Part shown: positions 33,637 through 41,927 of the stretch, piece by piece
How the letters are laid out: every line of letters begins with the position of its first letter
Position numbering within the stretch: position 1 is the first letter of the stretch
NCBI RefSeq assembly: GCF_006716565.1
Contig: NZ_VFPG01000001.1
Location: 4,960,001-5,024,000 of the forward strand
Origin: Nocardia bhagyanarayanae
Lineage (GTDB): Bacteria > Actinomycetota > Actinomycetes > Mycobacteriales > Mycobacteriaceae
DNA length: 64,000 nucleotides
Reading direction: 5' to 3'
Made by a program: the position numbers and the translations under genes
The notes under the pieces: model-generated
Databases searched by the model: none
What the model was told of the DNA's origin: nothing
What the model saw: the letters and a program-made list of their open reading frames with translations, nothing else

Positions 33637-34017
33637 TTGAAGCCCTGTTCGGGCGCCTCGGCGCGGTCATCCTGCTGCTGGCCTCGGGTGGTCAGTCCTC
33701 GCGCGCCAGATCGCGGGCCTGCGCCCGCGCGAAGTCGCCGTCACCTCCAGCGGGGTTCGCATCGGCGCCCAACCGCTGCTTCGCTTGCCTGCCAACGGAA
33801 ACCCGCAAACATGTGCGGTCGCGATGTTCGAGCGCTGGCAGCTGGTCCTAGCCCACGCTCCCGACCCTTTCAGGCACCTGCGCCTGGAAACCCTGCTCGC
33901 CGACCTCGACGGTACCGAACTCGATGATGCTGGACCACAGCGTGCACCGGTCGCCCTCTGCTCGACGAACTGCTCGACCGCTTCGACCACATCGCGGCGG
34001 ACTTGGGAATTCGGTAG
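33637..34017 (+). pseudogene. Decayed gene remnant with at least two frameshifts
   Basis: Coding-like segments continue across frames: EALFGRLGAVILLLASGG, then VLARQIAGLRPREVAVTSSG and CAVAMFERWQLVLAHAPDPF to LLADLDGTELDD, then RPLLDELLDRFDHIAADLGI ending at TAG 34015-34017. Each stretch looks like real protein, but no single frame carries it. The family is not recognised. Confidence 0.5.
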
Positions 34018-34088
34018 CTAGGTCGCGACCGCCCCGTGCACGCTGGCGTTGCCGTCTATCGATGCGGGTTATGTCGGAGGTGTCTGCC

Positions 34089-35024
34089 ATGCTGGTCACC
34101 ATGGCGGATGCAGATCTGCTTCGAGACCTCCGTGCGCGAGTCCTCGATGAAAACGAGCCCCTCGCGGGTTTGCTGCGCACATGCCTGGCGCTGGGCGCGA
34201 TCACGAAGTCCACGGAGCTACGACGGTGGGCGACTCAGGAATTGAAGGGCTACGGCCCCGAAGAGAAGGTTCCGGACTACCGCGAATTGTCCCTTCCGCT
34301 GTTCGTCGATTCGACCAGCGGCAATACATTCCTACAGGGGCAGAACATCGCGAGATTGGCCGCGCCGCCGGATGCGCAGGAGTTCATCGCGGAAACCATC
34401 GCGTTCCGGCAACCGGTCGAAGACCTCGCGGCCATGAACGGCAGCCATCGAATCGGGTTTGCCGGACTGAGCTTCGCGGCCTCCGTCTGGAACAAGAAGC
34501 TGCCGTTCGCACAGAAGATCGTCCAGCTCTACTACATGACCTCCGACTCGACCGTCCCCGGCCTGCTCGGCACAATCCGCACGACCCTGCTGGAGATGGT
34601 GCTCGACATGACCCAAGACCTGCCTCTCGATCAGCTGCCGACACGCAACCAGGTCGACGCGGCCGTGCAGGTCCACGTCCACGGGGGAACCCATGAGCAG
34701 TACAACGTCGAGGTCGGCACCAACCACGGTGTGATCGGCCAAGGCACCGCGTCGGCCCAAGCCCAGCACAACGGCACAAACTCGACTCCGGAGGCGGCCC
34801 TCGCGGCGATCCGGGCGGCGCTGGCAGAAATCGACGATCCCGACGATCGCGCCGTCCTCGCCCAATCGGTCGACGACTTCGAAGAAGCTGTCGCTCACGG
34901 TGATCCGGAGACAATGCGCCGCCGGGGCGGGATGCTCAGCCGGTTGGCCGCCGGCATCGGGAACGTGGCGCTCACCGCCGCCGTAAGCGAAGGCGTTCAA
35001 GCAGCGGTAGGAGCGCTCACCTAG
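34089..35024 (+). CDS. AbiTii-domain protein 1
   Basis: A 311-residue protein. Residues 8-100 fit the AbiTii domain (abortive-infection-associated): LRARVLDENEPLAGLLRTCL, ALGAITKSTELRRWATQELK, GYGPEEKVPDYRELSLPLFV. A central helical part (LLEMVLDMTQDLPLDQLPTR) precedes QYNVEVGTNHGVIGQGTASA, an element conserved in all three tandem copies, and a C-terminal helix with DDPDDRAVLAQSVDDFEEAV and a hydrophobic end. GGAGG eight bases before ATG 34089 fixes the start. Role in defence is inferred from domain and context. Confidence 0.7.
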   Translation: MLVTMADADLLRDLRARVLDENEPLAGLLRTCLALGAITKSTELRRWATQELKGYGPEEKVPDYRELSLPLFVDSTSGNTFLQGQNIARLAAPPDAQEFIAETIAFRQPVEDLAAMNGSHRIGFAGLSFAASVWNKKLPFAQKIVQLYYMTSDSTVPGLLGTIRTTLLEMVLDMTQDLPLDQLPTRNQVDAAVQVHVHGGTHEQYNVEVGTNHGVIGQGTASAQAQHNGTNSTPEAALAAIRAALAEIDDPDDRAVLAQSVDDFEEAVAHGDPETMRRRGGMLSRLAAGIGNVALTAAVSEGVQAAVGALT

Positions 35025-35026
35025 CG

Positions 35027-35961
35027 ATGTCTACCAGTTACGTGATGGAGAACCTCCGGCGGCGTGTGATCGACGAGTCCGAACCCTTGGCCGGGCTCTT
35101 GGGCACGTGCCTGCTACTCGGCACCGAAACCGGCTCGGATGCCCTGCGCGCCTGGGCAAGTGCCGAACTGCACGGTTACGACGCGCAGGACGAGGTGCCG
35201 AAATATCGGCGGCTCCAGATGTCGCTGACGGTCGACGGCTGGATCGGCGCCATGCCGAGGCACAGATACTCCGTCGCGGTGTGGCACCTCAGGAAGACCG
35301 CGAGAGGCTCCAGGCGATGAAGGTCTCACAGTCCGTCGAGGAACTGGAGAGCTTGGCAACGTCGATCAAGCCTCGCCAGCACCGCCATAATGGCTTGTTG
35401 GCGGCGGCCAGAAGAGCTGAAGGCATTCCCTTCACACGAGTCGAGCAAGCGTATTGTCTGACCTCGCCTGCGGCAATGGCGGGGATTGTCGGAAAGATCC
35501 GGACGACACTGGTGGAGATGGTGGCTGACATGACGAGAGACGTTCCCTTCGACGGGCTGCCCCCGCGCAACCAGGTCGATTCCGCGGTGCAAGTAAACCT
35601 GCACGGCTCCCGGGATCAGTACCACATCAAGGTCGGTACTAACTCCGGCGTCATCGGCCAGGGCCCCGGTTCTTCGCAGACGCAGCACGTCACGAACACG
35701 GGCCAGGAGCTGGCCGATCTGCTCGAGCGACTGCGAACCGCGGTCGCCGAGATCGGTGATGACGACGATCGTGCCGATGCCGCACGGACCGTCGACGACT
35801 TCGAAGAAGCAGTGTGCCAGGACAATCCGGAACCCGAAGCGGTCCGCAGCCGCTGGCGAGCCCTCCAACGTATGGGCGCTGTGTTCGGTGGTGCGTTCGG
35901 TGGCGCCGTTGCTTCCGAGACGGCCTCTGCGGTGGTCGGCGCGATCACCTCGGCGATGTGA
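35027..35961 (+). pseudogene. AbiTii-domain gene 2, frameshifted (or split)
   Basis: The first part (35027-35320) encodes the AbiTii domain (VIDESEPLAGLLGTCLLLGT, LHGYDAQDEVPKYRRLQMSL). The remainder continues in another frame from about 35281 (VAPQEDRERLQAMKVSQSVE), through LVEMVADMTRDVPFDGLPPR and QYHIKVGTNSGVIGQGPGSS, to 35961. Aligning with its neighbours places the frameshift near 35280. The first frame ends in TGA at 35318-35320, overlapping an ATG at 35317 that could start a separate 214-residue C-terminal protein. So it is either a pseudogene, a sequencing error or two coupled polypeptides. Confidence 0.65.
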
Positions 35962-35992
35962 CGCGTCGCCGAAGAGGATGGCGTGACCTGGG

Positions 35993-36739
35993 ATGGTGGC
36001 CGATGCCGAACTGCTCCGCGATCTTCGTGAACGAGTTCTCGACGAGAGCGAATCCTTGGCGGGACTTCTGCGCACGTGCCTAGCGCTCGGAGCGGTCACC
36101 GGATCCGAGGTGCTACGTTCGTGGGCATCCAGCGAGCTCAAAGGATACGAGGGCCGTGCCGAGGTCCCGGACTACCGGAAACTCCGGTTACCGCTCTACC
36201 TCGATTCCATGTCCATCTCCCAGGTCTACGTGCGGGGATACTCTGTCTCCCGGTACATGGCCCCGGCCGACGCCAGGGATCTCATCCCCGAATTGGTGTC
36301 GTTTAGGGCACCGATCGAGGATCTCGCTGGCATGGCCGACAGCAAGGAAACGCACCAGATTCGGTTGGAGAGCCTCAAGTTCGCTGCGTGGCGGTGGAAC
36401 TGCGCGCGGAAGGATGGCGACCCCTGGATCGCCGATCTCTACTACAGGGTTTCGTCGGTATCCCTGGCAGGTGTGCTCAGTGTTGTCCGGACCACGCTCG
36501 TCGAGATGGTGATGGACATGGCCGAGCACGTGCCGCTCGACCAGCTACCGACTCGGCGACAAGCCGACGCGGCCGTTCACGTGCATGTGAACGGCTCACG
36601 CGACGAGTACCACGTGAACGTCGAGAACAATACTGGTGTCATCGGCCAAGGCCCAGCCGGCACGCAGGCCCAATACGCGCCCTCCCTCTCCGGCGAACCA
36701 TGGCAGCAACGATGGCGGAGCTGGTTCAGGCGGCCGTGA
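35993..36739 (+). CDS. AbiTii-domain protein 3 (short)
   Basis: A 248-residue protein with the same order as copy 1: LRERVLDESESLAGLLRTCL, ELKGYEGRAEVPDYRKLRLP, LVEMVMDMAEHVPLDQLPTR, then EYHVNVENNTGVIGQGPAGT. It stops about 60 residues earlier, lacking the C-terminal helical/hydrophobic part of copies 1 and 2. ATG 35993. It is the third tandem copy; divergence between copies suggests old duplication or selection for variety. Confidence 0.7.
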   Translation: MVADAELLRDLRERVLDESESLAGLLRTCLALGAVTGSEVLRSWASSELKGYEGRAEVPDYRKLRLPLYLDSMSISQVYVRGYSVSRYMAPADARDLIPELVSFRAPIEDLAGMADSKETHQIRLESLKFAAWRWNCARKDGDPWIADLYYRVSSVSLAGVLSVVRTTLVEMVMDMAEHVPLDQLPTRRQADAAVHVHVNGSRDEYHVNVENNTGVIGQGPAGTQAQYAPSLSGEPWQQRWRSWFRRP

Positions 36740-36750
36740 CGCGACATGTA

Positions 36751-36909
36751 CTACGGCGACGGCTTGAAAAGCTTTGTGCCAGAATAAGATAGGGTGCCGC
36801 ACCGCTGGTCAGGCTGCCGGCAGCAAACAGAAGCCTCAACCGGTGCGCCGCAGACCACGCACGTAGGACATTTCACCAGCCCCCATTTCGGCCCCAGATA
36901 GTGTGTCAT
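36751..36909 (-). CDS. Possible small Cys-rich protein (52 aa)
   Basis: The frame starts MTHYLGPKWGLVKCPTCVVC and continues GAPVEASVCCRQPDQRCGTL, giving six cysteines with CPTC and VVCGAP, resembling a compact zinc-binding protein. AAGGAGG lies upstream, but 12 bases from ATG 36909, slightly long. It is convergent with the third AbiTii gene. No family was identified. Confidence 0.4.
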   Translation of the reverse strand: MTHYLGPKWGLVKCPTCVVCGAPVEASVCCRQPDQRCGTLSYSGTKLFKPSP

Positions 36910-37040
36910 TTGTCCGGGCGACCTCCTTACCGATTTTCCACCGAGTTGGACAGATCTCACCGGAAACCGGTCCACGCGAACGACTCTCACAAAACCTGAG
37001 GACCCCGGCGTGACACCAGGGGTCTCAGCATCACGCAGGA

Positions 37041-37166
37041 TCAGTCGTCGTCTTCGTTGTGGTCTAGCTCCGCGGCTTGCTCATCGAACCGTGACTGCGC
37101 GGTCGGAAAATCAGGATCGCTCGGCCGACCGGGCTCCAGTCGAACCAAGAACGGTCCGACTTCCAT
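37041..37166 (-). CDS. Possible small acidic protein (41 aa)
   Basis: MEVGPFLVRLEPGRPSDPDF then an acidic helix (FDEQAAELDHNEDDD). Its ATG (37166-37164) overlaps the TGA of the 24-aa ORF at 37166-37240 (TGATG). Coding-like composition but very short. It lies downstream of the XRE-TPR regulator on the same strand. Confidence 0.4.
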   Translation of the reverse strand: MEVGPFLVRLEPGRPSDPDFPTAQSRFDEQAAELDHNEDDD

Positions 37167-37240
37167 CAGCACTTCGAACTCGGCATGTGCGGACGCCCTT
37201 TCGGTATCCCTGCCGCCACTTCCCCCGAAAGTTCAGTCAT
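37166..37240 (-). CDS. Possible bridging micro-ORF (24 aa)
   Basis: MTELSGEVAAGIPKGRPHMP followed by SSKC and a stop that overlaps the next ATG. It resembles the bridging ORFs of the conjugation operon. No ribosome-binding site stands out. Confidence 0.3.
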   Translation of the reverse strand: MTELSGEVAAGIPKGRPHMPSSKC

Positions 37241-37538
37241 GTGGTGCGATCGGATGCGGCGCAGAACGCCCTGTATTGCCGCTGGGCGCTCGGTCGGGGA
37301 CCCCGACCGTGACGTCACCTTTCGCCGATGCCGCATTCTGCTCGTCCGTGGCCACGCCAGAATTCGCCGATGAACGGCGTCACGGTTCACCGATCTAGCC
37401 ACGCGTGCTGTTGCGGCTAGCCCCGCGCATAGGAGAACCGTGTGGTCGGTGCGCGCGAAACCGAATGCGCCGAGATCGCGTTTCGATACGCCTGCAAGCT
37501 CCTGGCCGCAGCCTGTACACGTTGGTGGGTCTGACGCG

Positions 37539-38744
37539 CTACACCAGCTCAGGTGCTCGGCGTCGTATACGTTTGAGAGCGCCGTCGGCGCGAGTCGACT
37601 GCAGGGTCTTCAGTATCGGGACGGCCGAGGCCCAGGCTTCTAGAGCCCCACTGTGGTCGCCGTATTCCCAGCGTGCGACGCCGACGTCGGCGATGGTGCG
37701 GCCCCACACCCGCCGGTGCTGGGATGGATCCCAGAATGACGCGGCTTCGAGGTGGTGTGCTTCGGCTTCGCGCCATTCACTCAGGGCGCGAAAGGCTTTC
37801 GCTGTCTGGTTGTGGGCGGTGGCTTTGTCGCCGCACCACCATGCACACCATGGGGGGACCGCCGCCACATGGTCGGTGTGGATGCCGGGTTCGGCGGCAG
37901 TCAGCACGGTGCGGGCCTGTTCGTGCTGGCCGGTTTCGGCATGGCAGCGTGCGAGCGCCACCGTGAATACGGCCTCGGTGGCTGTGTCGACCCTTCCGCG
38001 TACCCGTCGGACGGCTTCTTCGGCTAGGTCGACACAGAATCGGCGTTGCCCGAGGTCTGCGCCTTGGAGTGCGAGGATACGGAACACCCATCCGTCGTGG
38101 CCGGGTATGCCGGATTCGGTGGCCAGCTCGAGCGCGGTGAGGTAGTAGCGTTGCGCAAGGCCGTGGTGTCCGGCGTCGTGGGCTTTGAATCCGGCGAGAT
38201 ATGCCAGCTCAGCGGCGGCTGAGAAAGCTTGCGCGCGAACGCTACCGGAGGCGTGGCGGGCGCGGAGCATGTCGGTGACGTCGGTGGCCAGCAGTTCGGC
38301 GACCGCGGTGCGGCCGACACCGCCGCCGCGATGTTCGTCGAGCCGCGCGAATGCGTCGATCACGTGCCGCAAGGCCTGCACTTCGCCTATTCCGACCAGA
38401 CGGGTGTCGTCGGTGGCAATGAGGCGCTGGACCGGTTCGGCGGGCAACGCCAAGGCGCTGGCGCTGGTCGCGGCGGAGTAGGCGGCGCGACGCAGGAACG
38501 AACGTCTGTCCACGTCATTCCTCCCAAGGGTGCTCATCGCGGTCACAGGGTCGATCGCAGCTTTGAAGAGTCGTTCGTAGCAGGAGATCACATCGGCGTT
38601 CGGTGTGCGCCTGCCGGTCTCGAAATGGCCGAGGGCGGCTTTGCTCCAGGAGGTTCGGGCCGCGACAGCATCCAGCGACATGCCCGCCGCTTCCCGTGCC
38701 GCCCGCAACCGTGCACCGACCATCGCGGAATCCGGCGTCGTCAT
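37539..38744 (-). CDS. XRE-family regulator with C-terminal TPR-like repeats
   Basis: A 401-residue regulator. Helix-turn-helix at residues about 10-65 (VGARLRAAREAAGMSLDAVA, TSWSKAALGHFETGRRTPN), then helical TPR-like repeats (AQRYYLTALELATESGIPGH, ALARCHAETGQHEQARTVLT). This is the common actinobacterial signal-sensing XRE-TPR type. ATG 38744 was chosen as the start of the helix-turn-helix domain; the frame stays open further upstream without domain support. Divergent from the NDP-sugar cluster at 38838 and probably its regulator (inference). Confidence 0.75.
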   Translation of the reverse strand: MTTPDSAMVGARLRAAREAAGMSLDAVAARTSWSKAALGHFETGRRTPNADVISCYERLFKAAIDPVTAMSTLGRNDVDRRSFLRRAAYSAATSASALALPAEPVQRLIATDDTRLVGIGEVQALRHVIDAFARLDEHRGGGVGRTAVAELLATDVTDMLRARHASGSVRAQAFSAAAELAYLAGFKAHDAGHHGLAQRYYLTALELATESGIPGHDGWVFRILALQGADLGQRRFCVDLAEEAVRRVRGRVDTATEAVFTVALARCHAETGQHEQARTVLTAAEPGIHTDHVAAVPPWCAWWCGDKATAHNQTAKAFRALSEWREAEAHHLEAASFWDPSQHRRVWGRTIADVGVARWEYGDHSGALEAWASAVPILKTLQSTRADGALKRIRRRAPELV

Positions 38745-38764
38745 TCTCCGATGGTAGGAGTAGG

Positions 38765-38782
38765 TGTAGACGGCTGTAGACG
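38765..38782. promoter_or_regulatory. Direct repeat TGTAGACG x2, candidate operator
   Basis: TGTAGACG occurs at 38765-38772 and 38775-38782, ten bases apart (one helical turn), in the 93-bp gap between the divergent XRE-TPR regulator and the sugar cluster. Position and spacing fit a binding site for the regulator. Confidence 0.4.
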
Positions 38783-38837
38783 ATTCCGATCTTTGGTGCC
38801 CACACCATCGAATGCATCCCACTCTCAGGAGGCATTC

Positions 38838-39818
38838 GTGAGCAGAATCCTGGTCACCGGCGGAGCCGGTTTCATTGGCTCCCACTATGTTCGGCATCTG
38901 CTGGATGCCGATGACGTCGAACAGATCACCGTGCTCGACGCCCTGACTTACGCCGGTCACGCGGAGAACCTGGGTTCTGCGCTGCTGTCACCGCGCGTGC
39001 GACTGGTGGTTGGTTCGATCCTTGATATCGAACTGGTGTCCGGGCTGGTCGAAAACCACGATCAGATCGTGCATTTGGCCGCCGAATCGCATGTCGATCA
39101 CTCGCTGCGTGACGCCGGGCGATTCGTCGGGACCAACGTCTCGGGCACGCAGGTGCTGTTGGATGCGGCTCGCCACCGGGGCGTCGACCGGTTCGTGCAC
39201 GTGTCCACGGATGAGGTGTACGGGCCGCTGCAGACCGGGGCCGCGAGCGAGGACGCACCACTGGCGCCTACGGTGCCGTATGCGGCGTCGAAGGCCGCCG
39301 CGGACCTGCTGGCGCTGTCGTATCACCGCACCTATGGTGTCCCGGTGTGCGTGACGCGCTCGAGCAACAATTTCGGTCCCCGTCAGCACCCGGAGAAGAT
39401 CATTCCCGCTCACATCACCCGCCTGATCCGGGGCGAGAAGGTCGTTCTGCACGGCGACGGCCGCCATGTCCGCAACTGGCTGCACGTCGCCGACAACTGC
39501 GCCGGACTGGAGTTGGTGCGTCGCGCCGGGACGCCGGGGCAGGTGTACAACCTCGGTGGTGGCACAGACCTGACCAACGCCGAGCTCACCAAGCTGCTGC
39601 TGGAGGCGTTCGGTGTCGGATGGGATCGAGTGCAGCGGACACCGGATCGTCAATGCAACGACCGCCGGTACGCGATGAGCATCGACAAGGCCGCCGCGCT
39701 GGGCTACCGGCCGCGCCGCGACATCCGGGAAGGGCTGGCGGAGACCATCGTCTGGTATCAGCAGCGTCCGGACCGGTGGGCACCGATGCTGGCTGGTGCA
39801 CGGACGGTGGTCGCATGA
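38838..39818 (+). CDS. NDP-sugar 4,6-dehydratase (RmlB-like SDR)
   Basis: A 326-residue extended short-chain dehydrogenase that would convert an NDP-hexose to its 4-keto-6-deoxy form. NAD-binding GGAGFIGSHYVRHLL at the N-terminus; catalytic STDEVYG (Thr, Asp, Glu), YAASKA (Tyr, Lys), and SSNNFGPRQHPEKIIP, all as in dTDP-glucose 4,6-dehydratases. GTG 38838 has AGGAGG seven bases upstream. Overlaps the ATP-grasp gene by ATGA. Not necessarily the chromosomal rhamnose enzyme: its neighbours suggest a specialised pathway. Confidence 0.85.
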   Translation: MSRILVTGGAGFIGSHYVRHLLDADDVEQITVLDALTYAGHAENLGSALLSPRVRLVVGSILDIELVSGLVENHDQIVHLAAESHVDHSLRDAGRFVGTNVSGTQVLLDAARHRGVDRFVHVSTDEVYGPLQTGAASEDAPLAPTVPYAASKAAADLLALSYHRTYGVPVCVTRSSNNFGPRQHPEKIIPAHITRLIRGEKVVLHGDGRHVRNWLHVADNCAGLELVRRAGTPGQVYNLGGGTDLTNAELTKLLLEAFGVGWDRVQRTPDRQCNDRRYAMSIDKAAALGYRPRRDIREGLAETIVWYQQRPDRWAPMLAGARTVVA

Positions 39819-40804
39819 CCGCCCGCGACCCACGGGTCTTGGTGACCGGAATCGGCGGTCAGCCTGGATTCGACTCCGCCCGCCGACTGCAGGAGCTTGG
39901 GTGCACAGTGGTCGGGGTCGACGCCGACGCCTATGCCAACGGCCTGCGCCTGCCCGGTCTGATACCGCGGGTGTGCGCGCCGGTCGGACACGCTGACTAC
40001 ACCAAGCGGCTGCTCGAGGTGTGCCGCGAACAGCGGGTCGATGCCTTGATCTCGACCGTGCAACAGGAACTGCCGCAGCTTGTTTCACTCGTGCCTGCCC
40101 TGGACCGTGTCGGGGTGGCAACGTGGTTGCCGCCGCTGCAATCGATCACCGCCTGTACCGACAAGGCCGCCTTCCATCGTGTCGTCACCGTTGCGGGGCT
40201 ACCGACACCGGCCACGTGGCTTCCCGACCAGCTCGACACCGTGCCCGCCGATGCGGAACTGGTGGTCAAGCCCCGCCACGGGCACGGCTCGCAAGGGGTG
40301 ATCTTCTGCCGCGGTCGAGAACAAGCGCAAGCCGCGTGTCTGGTGGTGGCCGACCCGATCGTGCAGGCCCGTGCCCGTGGACGTGAGTTCACTGCGGACT
40401 GCCTGGTCGGGCGCGACGGCCGGACCTCGGTGATCCTGCGCGAGCGGTTGCTGACCAAGGGCGGCCTCGCGTTCGTGACCCGCACCATCACCGACGGCCA
40501 CACTGACTCTGTGGTCCGGGCGACTCTGACCGCGGTCGAGGCGACCGGCCTGGTCTGCGTCCAAGGCTTCCTCGCCGATCACACACCCGACCGGGTGCTG
40601 GTCACCGAGGTCAACCTCCGCCCGGCAGGGGCGTTCCTGGCCGCCGAAGCCGCGGGCGCCGACCTGATCGGACAGCTGCTCGCCGGTCTGCTCGCTGGAG
40701 CGGTCGACCATTCCCGGCTCACCTATCGACCAGGGGTGACCCTCACGAAGTACATCGACACTCTCGTCGTAACCAATGGAGCCAATCATGCTGTCTCGCA
40801 GTGA
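39815..40804 (+). CDS. ATP-grasp ligase (CarB-like)
   Basis: A 329-residue protein with the ATP-grasp layout: Rossmann-like N-terminus (VLVTGIGGQPGFDSARRLQE), preATP-grasp DALISTVQQELP, ATP-binding AELVVKPRHGHGSQGVIF and the metal-binding VLVTEVNLRPAG. Such enzymes join a carboxylate to an amine or similar nucleophile using ATP. Substrate unknown; with the sugar dehydratase and aminotransferase it could acylate or peptidylate an amino sugar (inference). It extends past the aminotransferase start by 17 bases. Confidence 0.75.
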   Translation: MTARDPRVLVTGIGGQPGFDSARRLQELGCTVVGVDADAYANGLRLPGLIPRVCAPVGHADYTKRLLEVCREQRVDALISTVQQELPQLVSLVPALDRVGVATWLPPLQSITACTDKAAFHRVVTVAGLPTPATWLPDQLDTVPADAELVVKPRHGHGSQGVIFCRGREQAQAACLVVADPIVQARARGREFTADCLVGRDGRTSVILRERLLTKGGLAFVTRTITDGHTDSVVRATLTAVEATGLVCVQGFLADHTPDRVLVTEVNLRPAGAFLAAEAAGADLIGQLLAGLLAGAVDHSRLTYRPGVTLTKYIDTLVVTNGANHAVSQ

Positions 40805-41921
40805 CATCGGGCCCGCCTACGCACGCAACGCTGCCCCGTTCCTGCACGGCCCGGAGATCGAGGCGATGACCGCGGCGTTGATGGCCGGCCAGTACGGTCA
40901 CCACACGGAAACCGAGCAGTTCGAGGCCGAACTAGCTGCCTTCCTCGGCGTGCCCGACGTGGTGGCCGTCTCCCGCTGCACCGCTGCCCTCCATCTGGCG
41001 TTGCTGGCGGCCGGTATCGGACGCGGTGATGATGTGGTGGTGCCCGCGCAAACGTTCTGCGCCACCGTGCACGCCATCCGAGCCGTCGGCGCGGTCCCCA
41101 GGTTCGCCGACGTCGACCCGCACACCCAATGTGTCACCGCCGACACCGTCGCCGCGGCGATCACCGACGACACCAGAGCCGTGCTGCCAGTGCACTACGG
41201 AGGTCGCGCCGTCGATCTAAGGGCCCTCGCCCCGGAGCTGGCGGAACACCGAATCACGGTCGTCGAAGACGCCGCACACGCTTTCGGGTCACGACACCGT
41301 GACGGCAGGCTCGTCGGAACGACCGGGGCACTTACCTGTTTCAGCTTCGGCCCCATCAAGACCATCACCAGCATCGAAGGCGGTGCCATCGTCCCGCGTG
41401 ACCGGCGCGAAGCCGAACGGCTGCGCACCCTGCGGCTACTCGGCATCCGTGCCAAACAGGCCGAACGGATCCGCAGCACCGACTACCTGGTCGACGGAAC
41501 TGGGCTGCCGTATCACCTGTCCGCTGTGCACGCCGCGGTCGGACGAGTTCAGCTGCGCCATCATCACATCGTCGCCGAGCGTCGGGTGACCCTGTGGCGC
41601 GCCTACGCCCGCGCGCTCGTCGACATCGACAACGTCGAGCTGATCGACGTCGATATCGACTACACGATCCCGTTCAACGCGGTGGTCCGGGTGCCAGATC
41701 GTGACGTGGTGTTCGCCCGGATGAAGGAAGCCGGGATCGGTGTCGGTGTGCACTACCCGCCCAACCACACTCAACCGGCGTTTCGGCGGTGGACCCGACA
41801 CCGGCCACTACCGGCGACCGAAGCCACCGCCAGTGAGCTGCTGTCGCTGCCGTTTCATCCCGCGATGACCGAACACGACGTCACCACCGTCACATCGACC
41901 CTGACCGCGATTTTGTCCTGA
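40788..41921 (+). CDS. DegT/DnrJ/EryC1/StrS-family PLP aminotransferase
   Basis: A 377-residue sugar aminotransferase. Landmarks: GQYGHHTETEQFEAELAAFL, VPAQTFCATVHAIRAVGA, VVEDAAHAFGSRH, and SFGPIKTITSIEGGAIV with the probable PLP lysine. It would transaminate the keto-sugar made by the RmlB-like enzyme. ATG 40788 is chosen over 40776 because GGAG lies between them at the right spacing. Convergent with the MurG-like gene seven bases away. Confidence 0.85.
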   Translation: MLSRSDIGPAYARNAAPFLHGPEIEAMTAALMAGQYGHHTETEQFEAELAAFLGVPDVVAVSRCTAALHLALLAAGIGRGDDVVVPAQTFCATVHAIRAVGAVPRFADVDPHTQCVTADTVAAAITDDTRAVLPVHYGGRAVDLRALAPELAEHRITVVEDAAHAFGSRHRDGRLVGTTGALTCFSFGPIKTITSIEGGAIVPRDRREAERLRTLRLLGIRAKQAERIRSTDYLVDGTGLPYHLSAVHAAVGRVQLRHHHIVAERRVTLWRAYARALVDIDNVELIDVDIDYTIPFNAVVRVPDRDVVFARMKEAGIGVGVHYPPNHTQPAFRRWTRHRPLPATEATASELLSLPFHPAMTEHDVTTVTSTLTAILS

Positions 41922-41927
41922 CCGAAA

